A stretch of DNA of 64,000 bases from Streptomyces iconiensis (GCF_028657195.3 NZ_JANCPR020000042.1:17117-81116); one strand, 5' to 3'; positions 1 through 8,647 are shown, numbered from the stretch's first letter. The notes: generated by a model not told the origin, from the sequence alone. A program made the numbers and translations.

Positions 1-87
1 GACCGACAGCATGACCGCGACGGCGCTGAGCGCCATCCGGCCCTTGTGCGCGAAGAAGCTGCGCAGCGAGGTCTTGAACATCGTCAT
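1..87 (-). CDS. ABC transporter permease, N-terminal fragment (FtsX/MacB type)
   Basis: Only the first 29 codons lie in the window; the gene continues past the left edge. The start ATG is at 87 and overlaps the stop of the upstream ATPase gene by 4 bases (ATGA), which means translational coupling. The visible residues begin MTMFKTSLRSFFAHKGRMAL, a short basic cytoplasmic stretch running into a hydrophobic segment. This is the usual N-terminus of Streptomyces FtsX-like export permeases. It is expected to be the membrane partner of the ATPase at 84-1049. The substrate cannot be told from this fragment. Confidence 0.8.
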   Translation of the reverse strand, partial: MTMFKTSLRSFFAHKGRMALSAVAVMLSV

Positions 88-1049
88 GACGCCCGCCCGG
101 AGGTGCCGTGGTGCCCCGGGGCCGCGATGTGCGGGTCGTCCGGGGAGTACGGACCGCTCACAGAGCGCGGGTCGTCCACAGAGCGCGGCGGGTAGCCGTG
201 GCCCGGGGCGTGCGACTCCGGGGTGTGCGGCTGCTGGGCGTGGGATGCGTCGCCCACGAAGCGGCGCATCCGGTCGAGGACCTGCTCGGCGGTCGGCCGG
301 TGCATCTCGTCCACCAGGCGGCCGTCGGCGAGGTAGAGGACGCGGTCGGCGTAGGCGGCGGCGACGGGGTCGTGGGTGACCATGACGATGGTCTGGCCCA
401 GCTCGTCGACGGAGCGGCGCAGGAAGCCCAGCAGCTCGGCGCCCGCGCGCGAATCCAGGTTGCCCGTCGGCTCGTCCCCGAAGATGATCTCGGGCCGCGC
501 CGCCAGCGCCCGCGCCACGGCTACCCTCCCCCAGCTACCGCTGGGAGGTGCCCCCTGCTGCTGGCCGCCGGAGAGCTGGTTGGGCCGGTGCGTGAGCCGG
601 TCGGCGAGCCCGACGGTCCCGATGACCTGCTCGACCCAGGCGCGGTCGGGCTTGCGACCCGCGATGTCCATGGGGAGCGTGATGTTCTCGTAGGCGTTCA
701 GGGTGGGAAGCAGGTTGAACGCCTGGAAGATGAACCCGATGCGGTCGCGCCGCAGTTGGGTCAGCTTCTTGTCCTTGAGGCGGGTGATCTCGTGCTCACC
801 GATGCTGATGTGCCCCTCGGTGACGGTGTCGAGCCCGGCCAGGCAGTGCATCAGCGTCGACTTGCCGGACCCCGAGGGGCCCATGATCGCGGTGAAGGCG
901 CCCCGTGCGATGTCCACGTCGACCCTGTCCAGCGCGACGACGCGGGTCTCCCCCACCCCGTACGCCTTGACGACCTGCCGCGCCGACGCGGCAACGGCCG
1001 TAAGTGCCCCATTGCCCCCAGTACTGGCATTTGCTACAGCCGTTGTCAC
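84..1049 (-). CDS. ABC transporter ATP-binding protein (MacB/LolD type) with a 9-residue insertion after the signature motif
   Basis: About 321 residues from a GTG start at 1049; an upstream in-frame ATG at 1196 would add 49 residues without family similarity. Walker A (GPSGSGKST) is near residues 57-65, the signature LSGGQ near 159-163 and Walker B (IIFGDEP) near 188-194, followed by the D-loop region GNLDSR and H-loop THD. It should hydrolyse ATP to drive the permease that starts at 87. Oddity: the near-invariant run LSGGQQQRVAVARA is broken by nine extra residues, GAPPSGSWG, encoded by 528-554 and matching a palindromic GC-rich repeat. The insertion keeps the frame. Whether the ATPase still works is uncertain, because the residues after the signature contact the bound nucleotide and the permease interface. 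Confidence 0.85.
   Translation of the reverse strand: MTTAVANASTGGNGALTAVAASARQVVKAYGVGETRVVALDRVDVDIARGAFTAIMGPSGSGKSTLMHCLAGLDTVTEGHISIGEHEITRLKDKKLTQLRRDRIGFIFQAFNLLPTLNAYENITLPMDIAGRKPDRAWVEQVIGTVGLADRLTHRPNQLSGGQQQGAPPSGSWGRVAVARALAARPEIIFGDEPTGNLDSRAGAELLGFLRRSVDELGQTIVMVTHDPVAAAYADRVLYLADGRLVDEMHRPTAEQVLDRMRRFVGDASHAQQPHTPESHAPGHGYPPRSVDDPRSVSGPYSPDDPHIAAPGHHGTSGRAS
526..555. repeat. Small palindromic repeat inserted in an ABC ATPase gene
   Basis: The 27 bases 528-554 interrupt the ATPase between the last Gln of LSGGQQQ and the following Arg. The segment contains inverted arms CTCCC..AGC and GCTGGGAG around TACC, followed by GTGCCCCC. I recall similar elements scattered through Streptomyces genomes, but that is memory and not a search result. 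The length, a multiple of three, explains why the reading frame survived. Confidence 0.6.
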
Positions 1050-1808
1050 GATACGACTCCCATGTCGGCCTGTGGTGGGTGAGTTCCCTGTCTGGGTACG
1101 TCGAGCTTCGCGGACCGGGGCGCCCGCTGCGATGGTGCTCGTACGTGTCTGTGCGGTGGGGCCAGCCCCACCCGCACGGTGCGGTGTCCCGTACACACCT
1201 GCTCAACCACACGCTAGAGAAGGCCAGTTGGGCCCGCCGTCCTGCATCGGGACGAGCCGCCCCCAGGGTCCCGCCCGGGGTACCCCTTAAGGGCCGCGCC
1301 ACTGGCCACCCGTGAGCCGCGCCACGACCCACACCTAAGTCCCGCCGCGAACCACGCGCGAGCCACGCCGCGAGCCGCGCCTGCGCCATGTGTTGCCCGG
1401 CGATCGGGCGGACGGGCGGTCGGCGACCCGATGACGGCCGACTCCCTGCGGGCGGCTTCCGGCGCCCGGAGTTCTGGCGGACGGGGTTCTGACGGACGGC
1501 GGGGCGCTGGCAGACGGCGGGGCACTGGGCGGACGGGCTGCTCTACCGGCTCAAGCAGCCGTTCCTCTCCCTCATCGGGAGCGAAGGGAGGCCCCCGGAG
1601 GACAAGTTGGGCGTACGCGTGATCCGCCGCCGCGAACCGCTGACCGCCACGCACTGACGCCGGGCCACAGGCCCCTGGGCCACAGACCCGAGCCGCACAC
1701 CCTCGGCCCCCCGGGCCCGCGAACCCCGGACCAGACCCGCAGCCCCCGCGCCACAGACCCCCCGGCCCCGGCCCCTCAGCGACCGGCACACCGAGGCGCC
1801 CTCTCGCG
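1050..1808. other. Intergenic region with GC-rich repeats and a gene remnant
   Basis: No intact gene is visible. Bases 1290-1390 are rich in degenerate CGCGAGCC/CCACGCC words. Around 1470-1535 an imperfect 17-18 base tandem repeat of the type TCTGACGGACGGCGGGG is followed by a stretch with coding-like third-position GC that is annotated separately. The promoter of the ABC operon is presumably just upstream of 1049-1200. Confidence 0.4.
1484..1657 (+). pseudogene. C-terminal remnant of a decayed gene
   Basis: After an in-frame TGA at about 1488-1490 there is an open stretch to a TGA at 1655-1657. Its last 40 or so residues (for example YRLKQPFLSLIG, then DKLGVRVIRRRE) look like ordinary protein with high third-position GC. 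The first part is built from the tandem repeat TAG-x-W. There is no convincing start codon with a ribosome-binding site, and the frame upstream is interrupted. It looks like the tail of a gene damaged by repeat expansion. I do not recognise the parent family. Confidence 0.3.
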
Positions 1809-2804
1809 TCACTCCTGGGCCCGGCCTCCCGCCGAGGCAGAAGCGGAAGCGGAGGAGGCGGCAGGCGGGGAGGAACCGGCAGGCGCCGAGGCAGCGGCAG
1901 GCTCGGGGGCCGGGAGGGTGCCGGCCTCCTCGGCGTTCCGGCCCGTCAGGGTGGCGAGGGAGGAGCGGACATGGGCCATGTGCTGGCGCAGTTCCTCGGT
2001 CCGTTCCTCGTGCTCGCGCAGCACCCGGTCCGTCTCGCGCTGGATGCCCTCCTCGCGCATCCGCGCGGCGGCGACCAGTTCGTCACCCTGCGCCTGCGCG
2101 TCCTCGTTGCGGTGCCGTGCCGTCTCCTCGGCCTGCGCGCGCGCACGCTTGGCGTCGGCGAGCAGGCGTTCGCCCCGCTCCTCCATCTCCGCGATCCGGG
2201 CTTCGGCCGCCGCCTCCTGCTGGGCGAGTTCCAGGTCAGCGGCCTCGGCCTCGGCGGTCTGCTGCTTCTCCTGTTCGGCGAGGAGGGAGGCGCAGCGGCG
2301 TGACATCTCCTGGAGCGCCTCGGTGGCCTCGCGGATCACCTTCTCCGCCTGGGCCCTGGCTCCGGCGCGCAGCGCGTCGGCACGTTCCTGCGCGGTGTCG
2401 ACGGTGTGCTCGGCCTCGGCCTCCGCGTCGGCGCGCAGCCGGGCCGACTGGTCGCGGGCCGCGTCGCGGACGCTCTGTGCTTCGGCAGCGGCCGTCTCGC
2501 TGATCTCCTGCGCCGCCGCCTCGGCCGAAGCGCGTACGTCCGCCGCCTCGGCCTCGGCCGTCGCGAGCAGGCCCTGGGCGCGGGCGCCGAGCACCTCGTA
2601 GGTCTGCGGGGGCAGTGCGGCGGCAACGCCCTGCAGCCGTTCCGCCTCGGCGGCCATCTCCTTCGCGAGCACGGTGAGCTTCGCGGCGCGTTCCCACGCC
2701 CCGTCACGTTCCTCGCCCAGGTCGGAGACGCGGCCGTCGACCTGGTCGGTCCGGTATCCGCGACCCCTCACGACAACGAAGCCGTGCGGCGACGACGCAC
2801 TCAT
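1809..2804 (-). CDS. Long coiled-coil protein, DivIVA/Scy-FilP-like ('cellulose-binding protein' family)
   Basis: 331 residues, ATG at 2804. After a conserved N-terminal 50 residues (HGFVVVRGRGYRTDQVDGRV, then a heptad-type segment) the protein is almost entirely Ala/Glu/Arg heptads, for example AEAEAADVRASAEAAAQEI, to about residue 290, ending in an Ala/Pro/Ser-rich tail. This is the pattern of Streptomyces coiled-coil proteins often annotated as cellulose-binding and related in build to DivIVA, Scy and FilP, which act in polar growth or as cytoskeletal elements. No enzymatic domain is visible. A structural role is inferred from composition only; the name 'cellulose-binding' has no support in the sequence. 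Confidence 0.7.
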   Translation of the reverse strand: MSASSPHGFVVVRGRGYRTDQVDGRVSDLGEERDGAWERAAKLTVLAKEMAAEAERLQGVAAALPPQTYEVLGARAQGLLATAEAEAADVRASAEAAAQEISETAAAEAQSVRDAARDQSARLRADAEAEAEHTVDTAQERADALRAGARAQAEKVIREATEALQEMSRRCASLLAEQEKQQTAEAEAADLELAQQEAAAEARIAEMEERGERLLADAKRARAQAEETARHRNEDAQAQGDELVAAARMREEGIQRETDRVLREHEERTEELRQHMAHVRSSLATLTGRNAEEAGTLPAPEPAAASAPAGSSPPAASSASASASAGGRAQE

Positions 2805-2897
2805 ATCGAGCCCCTTACCTCAGCGACACATTCGAGGGAATCCGAGCGTATGAGCCATAACGCCACACTCCGCCCGAGCCTGTACTCCAAGGATGCG

Positions 2898-3959
2898 CTA
2901 CTTCACCGTGGATGCCGTAATCGGAACATCTCGGCGCAACTGTTTAAAAAGCGTTCGCGCACCCCTCGGCTTCCACACGACGACGGACCCGACACCCGGC
3001 ACGTTGAGCCCCGCATTCGTCACGGGAACGGTCGTCGTACCCCCCTTGCCACCCGTCAGTCCCCTGACGTTCCAGGCCATCCGTGTGAGTGACCCGACAC
3101 CGGTCCCGTTGTCGACGGTGACCGCGTCGAGGGAGGCGGCGAGGAACGGATAGAGCCGGAACGGGTCGAGCACGACGGAGGCTCCCGTGCCCTCCCGTAC
3201 GAGCGCGCTGAGCAGTTGCCGCTGCCGTGTGACGCGGCCGAGGTCGCCCCTCGGGTCGCTGTAGCGGGCCCGTACGAACGCGAGGGCCTGCTTCCCGTCG
3301 AGCGTCTGGCAGCCGGCGCGCAGATCCGCGCCCGACTTCTTGTCGTGCAGTGGCTCGTCCAGACAGATCCGTACGCCGTCGAGCGCGTCGACGACATGGG
3401 TGAAGCCGAGGAAGTCGACCTCGGCGTAGTGGTCGAGGCGCAGCCCGGTCGCCTGCTCGACGGTGCGGGTGAGCAGCTTCGGACCGCCCTGCGCGTACGC
3501 CGAGTTGATCTTCCCCCGGCCGTGCCCGGGAACGGTGACGTACGAGTCGCGCGGGATGCTCACCAGATACGGGCCCGCCTCGCCGTGGTGCAGCACCATC
3601 ACGGTGTCCGTGTTGCGCTGGCCGCCACCGCCCACGTGCAGCTCCTTGCGCTCCTTCCCGGACAGGTCGGAACGGGTGTCGGAGCCGATGATGAGCCAGT
3701 TGGTGCCCTTGCCTTGCCCGGGGCGCCCGGGGTAGTCGGCCAGCGCCTCCGTGTCCTTGAGCCGCGAACCGGCCCAGAAGTACGTCACGGCGACGGCGGC
3801 GACGGCGAGGACCACGAGGACCAGCAGCACGAGGAGGAGGGCGCGCCACCAGCGCCTTCCGGGCCGGTCGCGCCGGGGCCTCCCGCTGCGCCGGGGCTTC
3901 CTGCGCGCGGCGCGGTAGAGCGTGCTGCTGCTCTCGCCGTACGGCACGGGCTCACCCAT
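2898..3959 (-). CDS. LytR-CpsA-Psr (LCP) family cell-wall glycopolymer ligase
   Basis: 353 residues, ATG at 3959. A basic cytoplasmic tail (residues 1-38) is followed by one membrane segment (about 40-60) and an extracellular LCP domain. Family motifs are present: NWLIIGSDTR, RNTDTVMVLHH, SIPRDSYV, GKINSAYAQGG and, further on, QALAFVRARYSDPRGDLGRVTR, with the Asp and Arg residues that bind polyprenyl phosphate and metal. LCP enzymes transfer glycopolymers from lipid carriers to peptidoglycan on the outer face of the membrane. The gene stands alone and is separated by about 90 bases from the coiled-coil gene downstream. Function at family level is confident; the polymer transferred is unknown. 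Confidence 0.88.
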   Translation of the reverse strand: MGEPVPYGESSSTLYRAARRKPRRSGRPRRDRPGRRWWRALLLVLLVLVVLAVAAVAVTYFWAGSRLKDTEALADYPGRPGQGKGTNWLIIGSDTRSDLSGKERKELHVGGGGQRNTDTVMVLHHGEAGPYLVSIPRDSYVTVPGHGRGKINSAYAQGGPKLLTRTVEQATGLRLDHYAEVDFLGFTHVVDALDGVRICLDEPLHDKKSGADLRAGCQTLDGKQALAFVRARYSDPRGDLGRVTRQRQLLSALVREGTGASVVLDPFRLYPFLAASLDAVTVDNGTGVGSLTRMAWNVRGLTGGKGGTTTVPVTNAGLNVPGVGSVVVWKPRGARTLFKQLRRDVPITASTVK

Positions 3960-4171
3960 GCCCCGACGGTCACCCCGCGAGGCGGCCTCCGCGCGCCCGG
4001 CTGCGCCATCCGGACGCCGCAGCCGCCCGCCGGTGGGCGGCTGCGGCGGCCGGACGACCGGCCCGAGGAACGGGCCAGGGGCCCCGCACGGCTCCTGACC
4101 GGCTCCGGCTCAGGAACCCGGCACGGCTCAGGAGCCCGGCACGGCTCAGAAGTCCGGCGGACCGGCACGGC

Positions 4172-6742
4172 TCAGAAGAGCCCGTCCCACATCTGTTCCA
4201 GCAGTACCGACCACCACGTGTCCGGAGAGGACAGCGCCGCGGCGTCCAGGGACGCCAGCTGGGCCTGGAAGTCGACGGTCCAGCGTCCCGCCTGCTCCTG
4301 CGTCAGGCCGTAGCGCAGCCGCCACATCCGCCCGAGCATCGCCATGCACCGCACGAACTCCGGCAGCCCGGTGTTCACGAACTGCGGCGTGACCGGCTGC
4401 CCGCCGGGGCCCGCCTCCAGCGGCACGGCGACGATGTGCGCCGTGCCGTACTGCACGCACAGCTGCCGCCCGAAGTCCGTCCCCATCACGAGGTAGGAGC
4501 CCGCGTCGGCGGCCGGCTGCACCCCGCGCTCCTGTGCCATCTCGGCGAGCGTCGGCACGGGGCGGCCCGGCTGGGCCTGGCCCCAGAAGAAGGGGCCCAT
4601 GTCGATCGGGACACCGGCCCACACGAGGGTCTGCGCCACGATGTCCGGTACGCCCTGCCGGGAGACGGCCCGCTGGTCGAAGCGGAAGACGCCTTGCGGC
4701 CCGAACGCCTGCATAAGCTCCTGCCCTATGGCGTCGGGCGGGATCGGCGGTGTGGGCTGGATCTGGTGCGGGGGCGGCAGCGGCACACGGTTCGGCGCCG
4801 GGCGCGCGGGCCCGTCGGCGACCTGGTGCAGCTCGCCCTGGTGCTCGATCAGATGCCGCATGCCCTGCTGCCGCGAGGCGTGGTCCGTGCCGTACGAGGC
4901 CGTGTGGCTGACCCGCACCTGCGGCCAGGTCTCGCGGATCATACGGGTGCAGTAGCCGCCCGGCAGATCGCAGGACTCCAACTCCGTGTGCAGCTCGACC
5001 ACTTGCTGCGGCGGAATGTTCATGCCGCGCAGCTCGTGCAGGATCTGCCACTCGGGGTGCGGAGTCCCCGGCGCCGAGCGCCGGATGAGCTGCTGCTCGG
5101 AGCCGTCGGGCGCCCGGTAGCGCAGCACCGCCATGTAACCGGGGCCGACGGTCGGCGGCCCGCCCGGCTGCGGATAGCCGTACGAGGGTGCCGGTGCGCC
5201 CGGCACGGGGCCGCCGCCAGGGCCGCCAACGGGGCCGCCGGGCGCGGGAGTTCCGGGTGCCGGTGCACCCTGAGGCGCACCGGGAAGGGGCGTGCCGGGT
5301 ACACCGGGCCGGGCGGGAGGACGGCCGGGCGGGGCGGGGGGAGGGCCGGGTGCGGCCGGCGGGGCGCCGGGAGGCGCGGGCTTCGAGGCGCCGCCCGGCC
5401 CTGGCTCGGCCAGCATCGTCGCCGCCTGGTGCACCCCGCCGCCGGTACCGCCCGGCGCTTCGGGCGCGCCGGGCATGTCCACCTTGGGCTGCTGGCCGCT
5501 CTCCCTGATCTGGTCGGCGAGGTCGTCGGCCGACACCATCTGCGTCGGTACGTACCCGGCGCCCGGCGTACCCGGAGCAGCGGGAGCGGACGGGGCCGAG
5601 GGCGCCGAAGAGGGGCCCTGACCGCCGGGACCCGCTGCGGGCGCCGACCGCGCGCCCGGGGTGCCGGGCGCACCGGGCGGCGGCGGTACGGACGGGCCCG
5701 AACCCCGCGAGGGGCGGGAAGGCCGGGCGGGCATCGAACCGCGGGGCGCACGGCTGGTGTCGGCGTCGGCGATGTCGTCGGCGCCGGGGGCGCCCGGAGC
5801 GCGCGGCATCTGCAGGCCGCCCTCCGAGGGGTCGGCCAGCACCGTCGCGGCGTGGTGCATCCCGCCGTCACCGCCCGCCGTACCGCCCGAACCCGCGCCA
5901 TCACCAGGCCCGTTCGGCGGCTGGGGCGTCTGCGGGGCGTGCGGGGCCTGAGCAGTGTGCGGGGCCTGGGGCGGAGGCGGTGCCTGGGGAACGCCCTGGG
6001 GCGGCTGCGGCCTGCCCTCCGGCCCTTCGAGCCCGGGCACGACCGACGTGCTGGGCAGCGAGCTGCCCTCCGGCATCAGTTCCGTACGCGCCTCCGTGTT
6101 CGGCGGCGGGGCGTCGTCCGTGTCGCTGCCGCTGATCGGCGGTGCGAAGACCGTCGCCGGGGGACGCTGCGCCTCACCGCTGGCCGCACCCCCGGTGTCC
6201 GCGCCTTCCCACGGGCTCGCACCGGCGGGCGCCCCCGGCGCGGCCGGAGCGCCGGGAGCGGAACCGACCGGGGAAGGGGGCGGCGGTGCCGGTGCGGCGG
6301 GAGGCGGCGGTACGGGTGCCGCGGGCGCGTCAGCGCGCCGGTCCGGGATGCCCATCTGGTCGGCGGCCTGCTGAAGCCACTCGGGGGGCGTCAGCAGGAA
6401 CGACGTCGCCTCCAGGTCGAGGCGCTGCTTGGGCGCCACGGGCGGTGGCTCGGCTGACGGGCCGCCGTACTCCTCCTCGTAGCGCCGGATGACCTCGCCC
6501 ACCGGCAGACCGGGCCACAGTGTCGTTTCGCCGCTGTCGCGGGCGATGACCAGACGCGCGTTCCCGCCGTCGGGCCCCTCACCCGGGGCGCCTTCCTGAC
6601 CGGCGGCTCCCGGAGGAGCCTCCGCCCACGCCACGAAACCGAGGTCGAACTCCCGTACCCGCACCTCCCGGTGCCGGTGTACGGGCACATCGCCGTTGAC
6701 CCAGCGCTCAGCGCGCTCCTGGGCCTGCGCGAAGGTCACCAT
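4172..6742 (-). CDS. Multidomain Imm35-like / nucleic-acid deaminase-like / SUKH-4 protein
   Basis: 856 residues. Residues 1-95 resemble immunity protein 35 (LGFVAWAE, ARLVIARDSGETTLWPGLPVGEVI). Roughly 110-540 is a Pro/Gly/Ala linker containing two related short segments, GMHHAATVLADP and GVHQAATMLAEP. From about 547 there is a region like the XOO_2897-type deaminases of polymorphic toxins, with a candidate zinc site HTELESC followed by PGGYC. The last 170 residues resemble SUKH-4 immunity proteins (GPFFWGQAQPGRP, SYLVMGTDFG, FVNTGLPEFVRCMAMLGRMW). No signal peptide is visible. The gene lies 6 bases after the WHH/SUKH gene, with AGGTGAGG before its ATG, so the two form an operon. Deaminase and immunity modules in one cytosolic chain are unusual. 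Family calls rest on motifs seen by eye. Confidence 0.65.
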   Translation of the reverse strand: MVTFAQAQERAERWVNGDVPVHRHREVRVREFDLGFVAWAEAPPGAAGQEGAPGEGPDGGNARLVIARDSGETTLWPGLPVGEVIRRYEEEYGGPSAEPPPVAPKQRLDLEATSFLLTPPEWLQQAADQMGIPDRRADAPAAPVPPPPAAPAPPPPSPVGSAPGAPAAPGAPAGASPWEGADTGGAASGEAQRPPATVFAPPISGSDTDDAPPPNTEARTELMPEGSSLPSTSVVPGLEGPEGRPQPPQGVPQAPPPPQAPHTAQAPHAPQTPQPPNGPGDGAGSGGTAGGDGGMHHAATVLADPSEGGLQMPRAPGAPGADDIADADTSRAPRGSMPARPSRPSRGSGPSVPPPPGAPGTPGARSAPAAGPGGQGPSSAPSAPSAPAAPGTPGAGYVPTQMVSADDLADQIRESGQQPKVDMPGAPEAPGGTGGGVHQAATMLAEPGPGGASKPAPPGAPPAAPGPPPAPPGRPPARPGVPGTPLPGAPQGAPAPGTPAPGGPVGGPGGGPVPGAPAPSYGYPQPGGPPTVGPGYMAVLRYRAPDGSEQQLIRRSAPGTPHPEWQILHELRGMNIPPQQVVELHTELESCDLPGGYCTRMIRETWPQVRVSHTASYGTDHASRQQGMRHLIEHQGELHQVADGPARPAPNRVPLPPPHQIQPTPPIPPDAIGQELMQAFGPQGVFRFDQRAVSRQGVPDIVAQTLVWAGVPIDMGPFFWGQAQPGRPVPTLAEMAQERGVQPAADAGSYLVMGTDFGRQLCVQYGTAHIVAVPLEAGPGGQPVTPQFVNTGLPEFVRCMAMLGRMWRLRYGLTQEQAGRWTVDFQAQLASLDAAALSSPDTWWSVLLEQMWDGLF

Positions 6743-6748
6743 CGCGCC

Positions 6749-7759
6749 TCACCTCTCCACAGGGACGTCGCGCGCGAAGCCGCCGTCCACCATCAGGTTC
6801 GCCACGGTCTCCAGTTCCGGCGGACTGCCGGCGAGCCGCAGCAGGAACTCGTCGAAGTCGGCACCGCACGGCCGCAGCAGGCGTTCGACCCGCTCCTGCA
6901 CGCCGAGGCCGTCGGCGTCCCGCGCGTCGTCGTACGCGCAGAACCACACCGAGCCCGTCGCCTCGCCCCGTACCTTCACCGCGATCAGCCCGCCCTGGAC
7001 GAACGAGACGCCCAGGAAGTCCTTGGTCATGTGGTCGCGCAGACATTTGTTGATGTAGACGAGGTCGTTGACCGCCGCCTCGTCGCGCACCGTGAAGAAC
7101 GGCTGGTCCACCAGCAGGCCCAGCTCGGCGTCGAGCGCCACGCCGCTGGGCGCGCAACCGCCCGCCGCCTTCAGGAACGTGCGGTAGGCACCCGGCAGGC
7201 GGTAGCCCAGCTTCTCCTCCACATCGAGGATCTGCTGCTCCCCCACCACGGGTTCGGGGCCGTGCGGCACCTTGAAGTGCACCGGTCTGGTGTCCTGCAA
7301 GGGGCGCGTCCCCGTCTTCGCGTGGTCGACGGCCGCCGTGGTGAGCCCGCCGTGGTGCCGCAGCAGCGCCTTCACCTCGACGGGCACCAGCTGCATACGG
7401 CGGCTGTTCGCCACGTGGTGCCAGGTCCAGCCGTGCGGGGTCGCCACGGCGGGCAGCTCGGCCCACAGTTCATGGCCGGCCGCGTGCAGCGCGGCGTTGG
7501 CCGAAACGTAGTCCGTCAGCCGGAGTTCGTCGCCGCCGAACCCCTCGGGGGGCTCGGCGATCTCGGCCGTGGCCCGCGCGTACGCCGAGAAGTCCGGGAA
7601 CCCGTCCTGGCCGACCCGCACCCCTCGGGGGTGGCGGGCGGCCCTGACCGGATCCGGGAAGTTCACGACCTGCCCGGCGTACGCCCGGTTCGGTGGCACG
7701 GCGTTCCCCCGGCCCTGGGGACCAGGAGGTGCACCCAGCCCGAGCCGTCCTGTCGTCAT
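6749..7759 (-). CDS. WHH nuclease-like domain fused to a SMI1/KNR4 (SUKH) domain
   Basis: 336 residues, ATG at 7759. Around residues 108-140 the sequence reads GWTWHHVANSRRMQLVP and then LRHHGG, the signature of WHH-type HNH/endonuclease VII toxins (WHH at 113-115, HH at 135-136). From about 165 a SUKH domain follows (ILDVEEKLGYRLPGAYRTFL, then GGCAPSG, later VYINKCLRDHMTKDFL). SUKH proteins are known immunity partners of nuclease toxins in polymorphic-toxin systems; here both appear in one chain, nuclease-like part first. There is no signal peptide or secretion domain. It is co-transcribed with the deaminase-like/SUKH-4 gene downstream. The true activity (self-inhibited nuclease, sensor, or inactive relic) is unknown. 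Confidence 0.7.
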   Translation of the reverse strand: MTTGRLGLGAPPGPQGRGNAVPPNRAYAGQVVNFPDPVRAARHPRGVRVGQDGFPDFSAYARATAEIAEPPEGFGGDELRLTDYVSANAALHAAGHELWAELPAVATPHGWTWHHVANSRRMQLVPVEVKALLRHHGGLTTAAVDHAKTGTRPLQDTRPVHFKVPHGPEPVVGEQQILDVEEKLGYRLPGAYRTFLKAAGGCAPSGVALDAELGLLVDQPFFTVRDEAAVNDLVYINKCLRDHMTKDFLGVSFVQGGLIAVKVRGEATGSVWFCAYDDARDADGLGVQERVERLLRPCGADFDEFLLRLAGSPPELETVANLMVDGGFARDVPVER

Positions 7760-7906
7760 CGCGGTAGCCCCCTGCTGCTTATGGCTTGTACCGAACAGCC
7801 TATGCGGTACGGCAACAGGAACTCATCGGCCCTGGTGCACCTGGTGACCGGGACGTGTGCCGCCGGCGCACGGTGCGGTGCGCCCGCGACCGGCACGCAC
7901 CGGCGA

Positions 7907-8647
7907 TCAGCTCTGTGCCGCCTCCACCTTGGCGACCTGCTTCTTGGCCACCGCGTCCGGAACGTTCGCTTCCTTGCCGCCCAGCGAGAGCGACATGAAG
8001 CTCGTGGTGTTGGCGCCGGAACGGATGACCGTCATGGACAGGGACGCGCTCTTGGACGTGGTGTTCTTCAGCAGGAAACGGACGGAGTCGTCGCCCAGGT
8101 CGGGGGCCTGGCTCTCCTGGATCGCCACCTTCTCCGTCTTGCCGCCCTTGCCCTCGCCCGCGATCTCCTTGCAGGTCTTCAGGCCGGACTTCAGCTCGCT
8201 CATCACCGTCTCGGCATCGCCCGACCCGTAGGCGGACAGCAGCACCTGGTTGATGGTCTGGCCCGTGGTCATTTCGCCCTTGGCGACCGAACCCCCGACA
8301 TATGCCTTGCGCTTCTGCTTCGAGTCCGCGGTGAACGCGTCCAGTACCGGCTTGCACTGTGCCTGCGCGGGCGGCAGGTTCTCGTTCTTCAGCGGCTCCG
8401 CGCTCTTGCGCACCTTGTAGCCGGGCACGTCGCCGTTCTTCAGCAGTGCCGTGCTCAACTGCGCCTTGCTGAGCGGCCCCGGCTTCTCCTCGCCGCTCCC
8501 GCCACCGGAACCGCCGCCGTCCTGCTCGCTCTTGCCGCCGCCCTTCTTGCCACCGCCGCTGTCGTCGCTGCACGCGGCCATCGAGAACACCAGCGCTGGC
8601 ACCGCGACGGCGGCGGCCACCGTACGGCGCAGGGTCCGGGAACGCAT
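7907..8647 (-). CDS. Secreted lipoprotein of unknown function
   Basis: 246 residues, ATG at 8647 with GGGGGAG 7 bases upstream. The N-terminus has a twin-Arg-containing basic start, a hydrophobic core and the lipobox FSMAAC (Cys about residue 26), so lipid anchoring at the outer membrane face is expected. A Gly/Lys/Ser/Glu linker follows. The mature domain of about 180 residues contains a segment pattern GDVPGYKV, seen in many Streptomyces lipoproteins with PknH/LpqH-like sensor folds, but no catalytic motif is visible. It is divergent from the YwqJ-type deaminase gene, with about 210 bases between them. Function unknown. Confidence 0.75.
   Translation of the reverse strand: MRSRTLRRTVAAAVAVPALVFSMAACSDDSGGGKKGGGKSEQDGGGSGGGSGEEKPGPLSKAQLSTALLKNGDVPGYKVRKSAEPLKNENLPPAQAQCKPVLDAFTADSKQKRKAYVGGSVAKGEMTTGQTINQVLLSAYGSGDAETVMSELKSGLKTCKEIAGEGKGGKTEKVAIQESQAPDLGDDSVRFLLKNTTSKSASLSMTVIRSGANTTSFMSLSLGGKEANVPDAVAKKQVAKVEAAQS

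Noticed and set aside
108..1082. Long open frames on the strand opposite the ABC ATPase and similar mirror frames elsewhere
   Set aside because: They are mirror frames produced by high GC; none has protein-family motifs, and the opposite frames hold clear genes.
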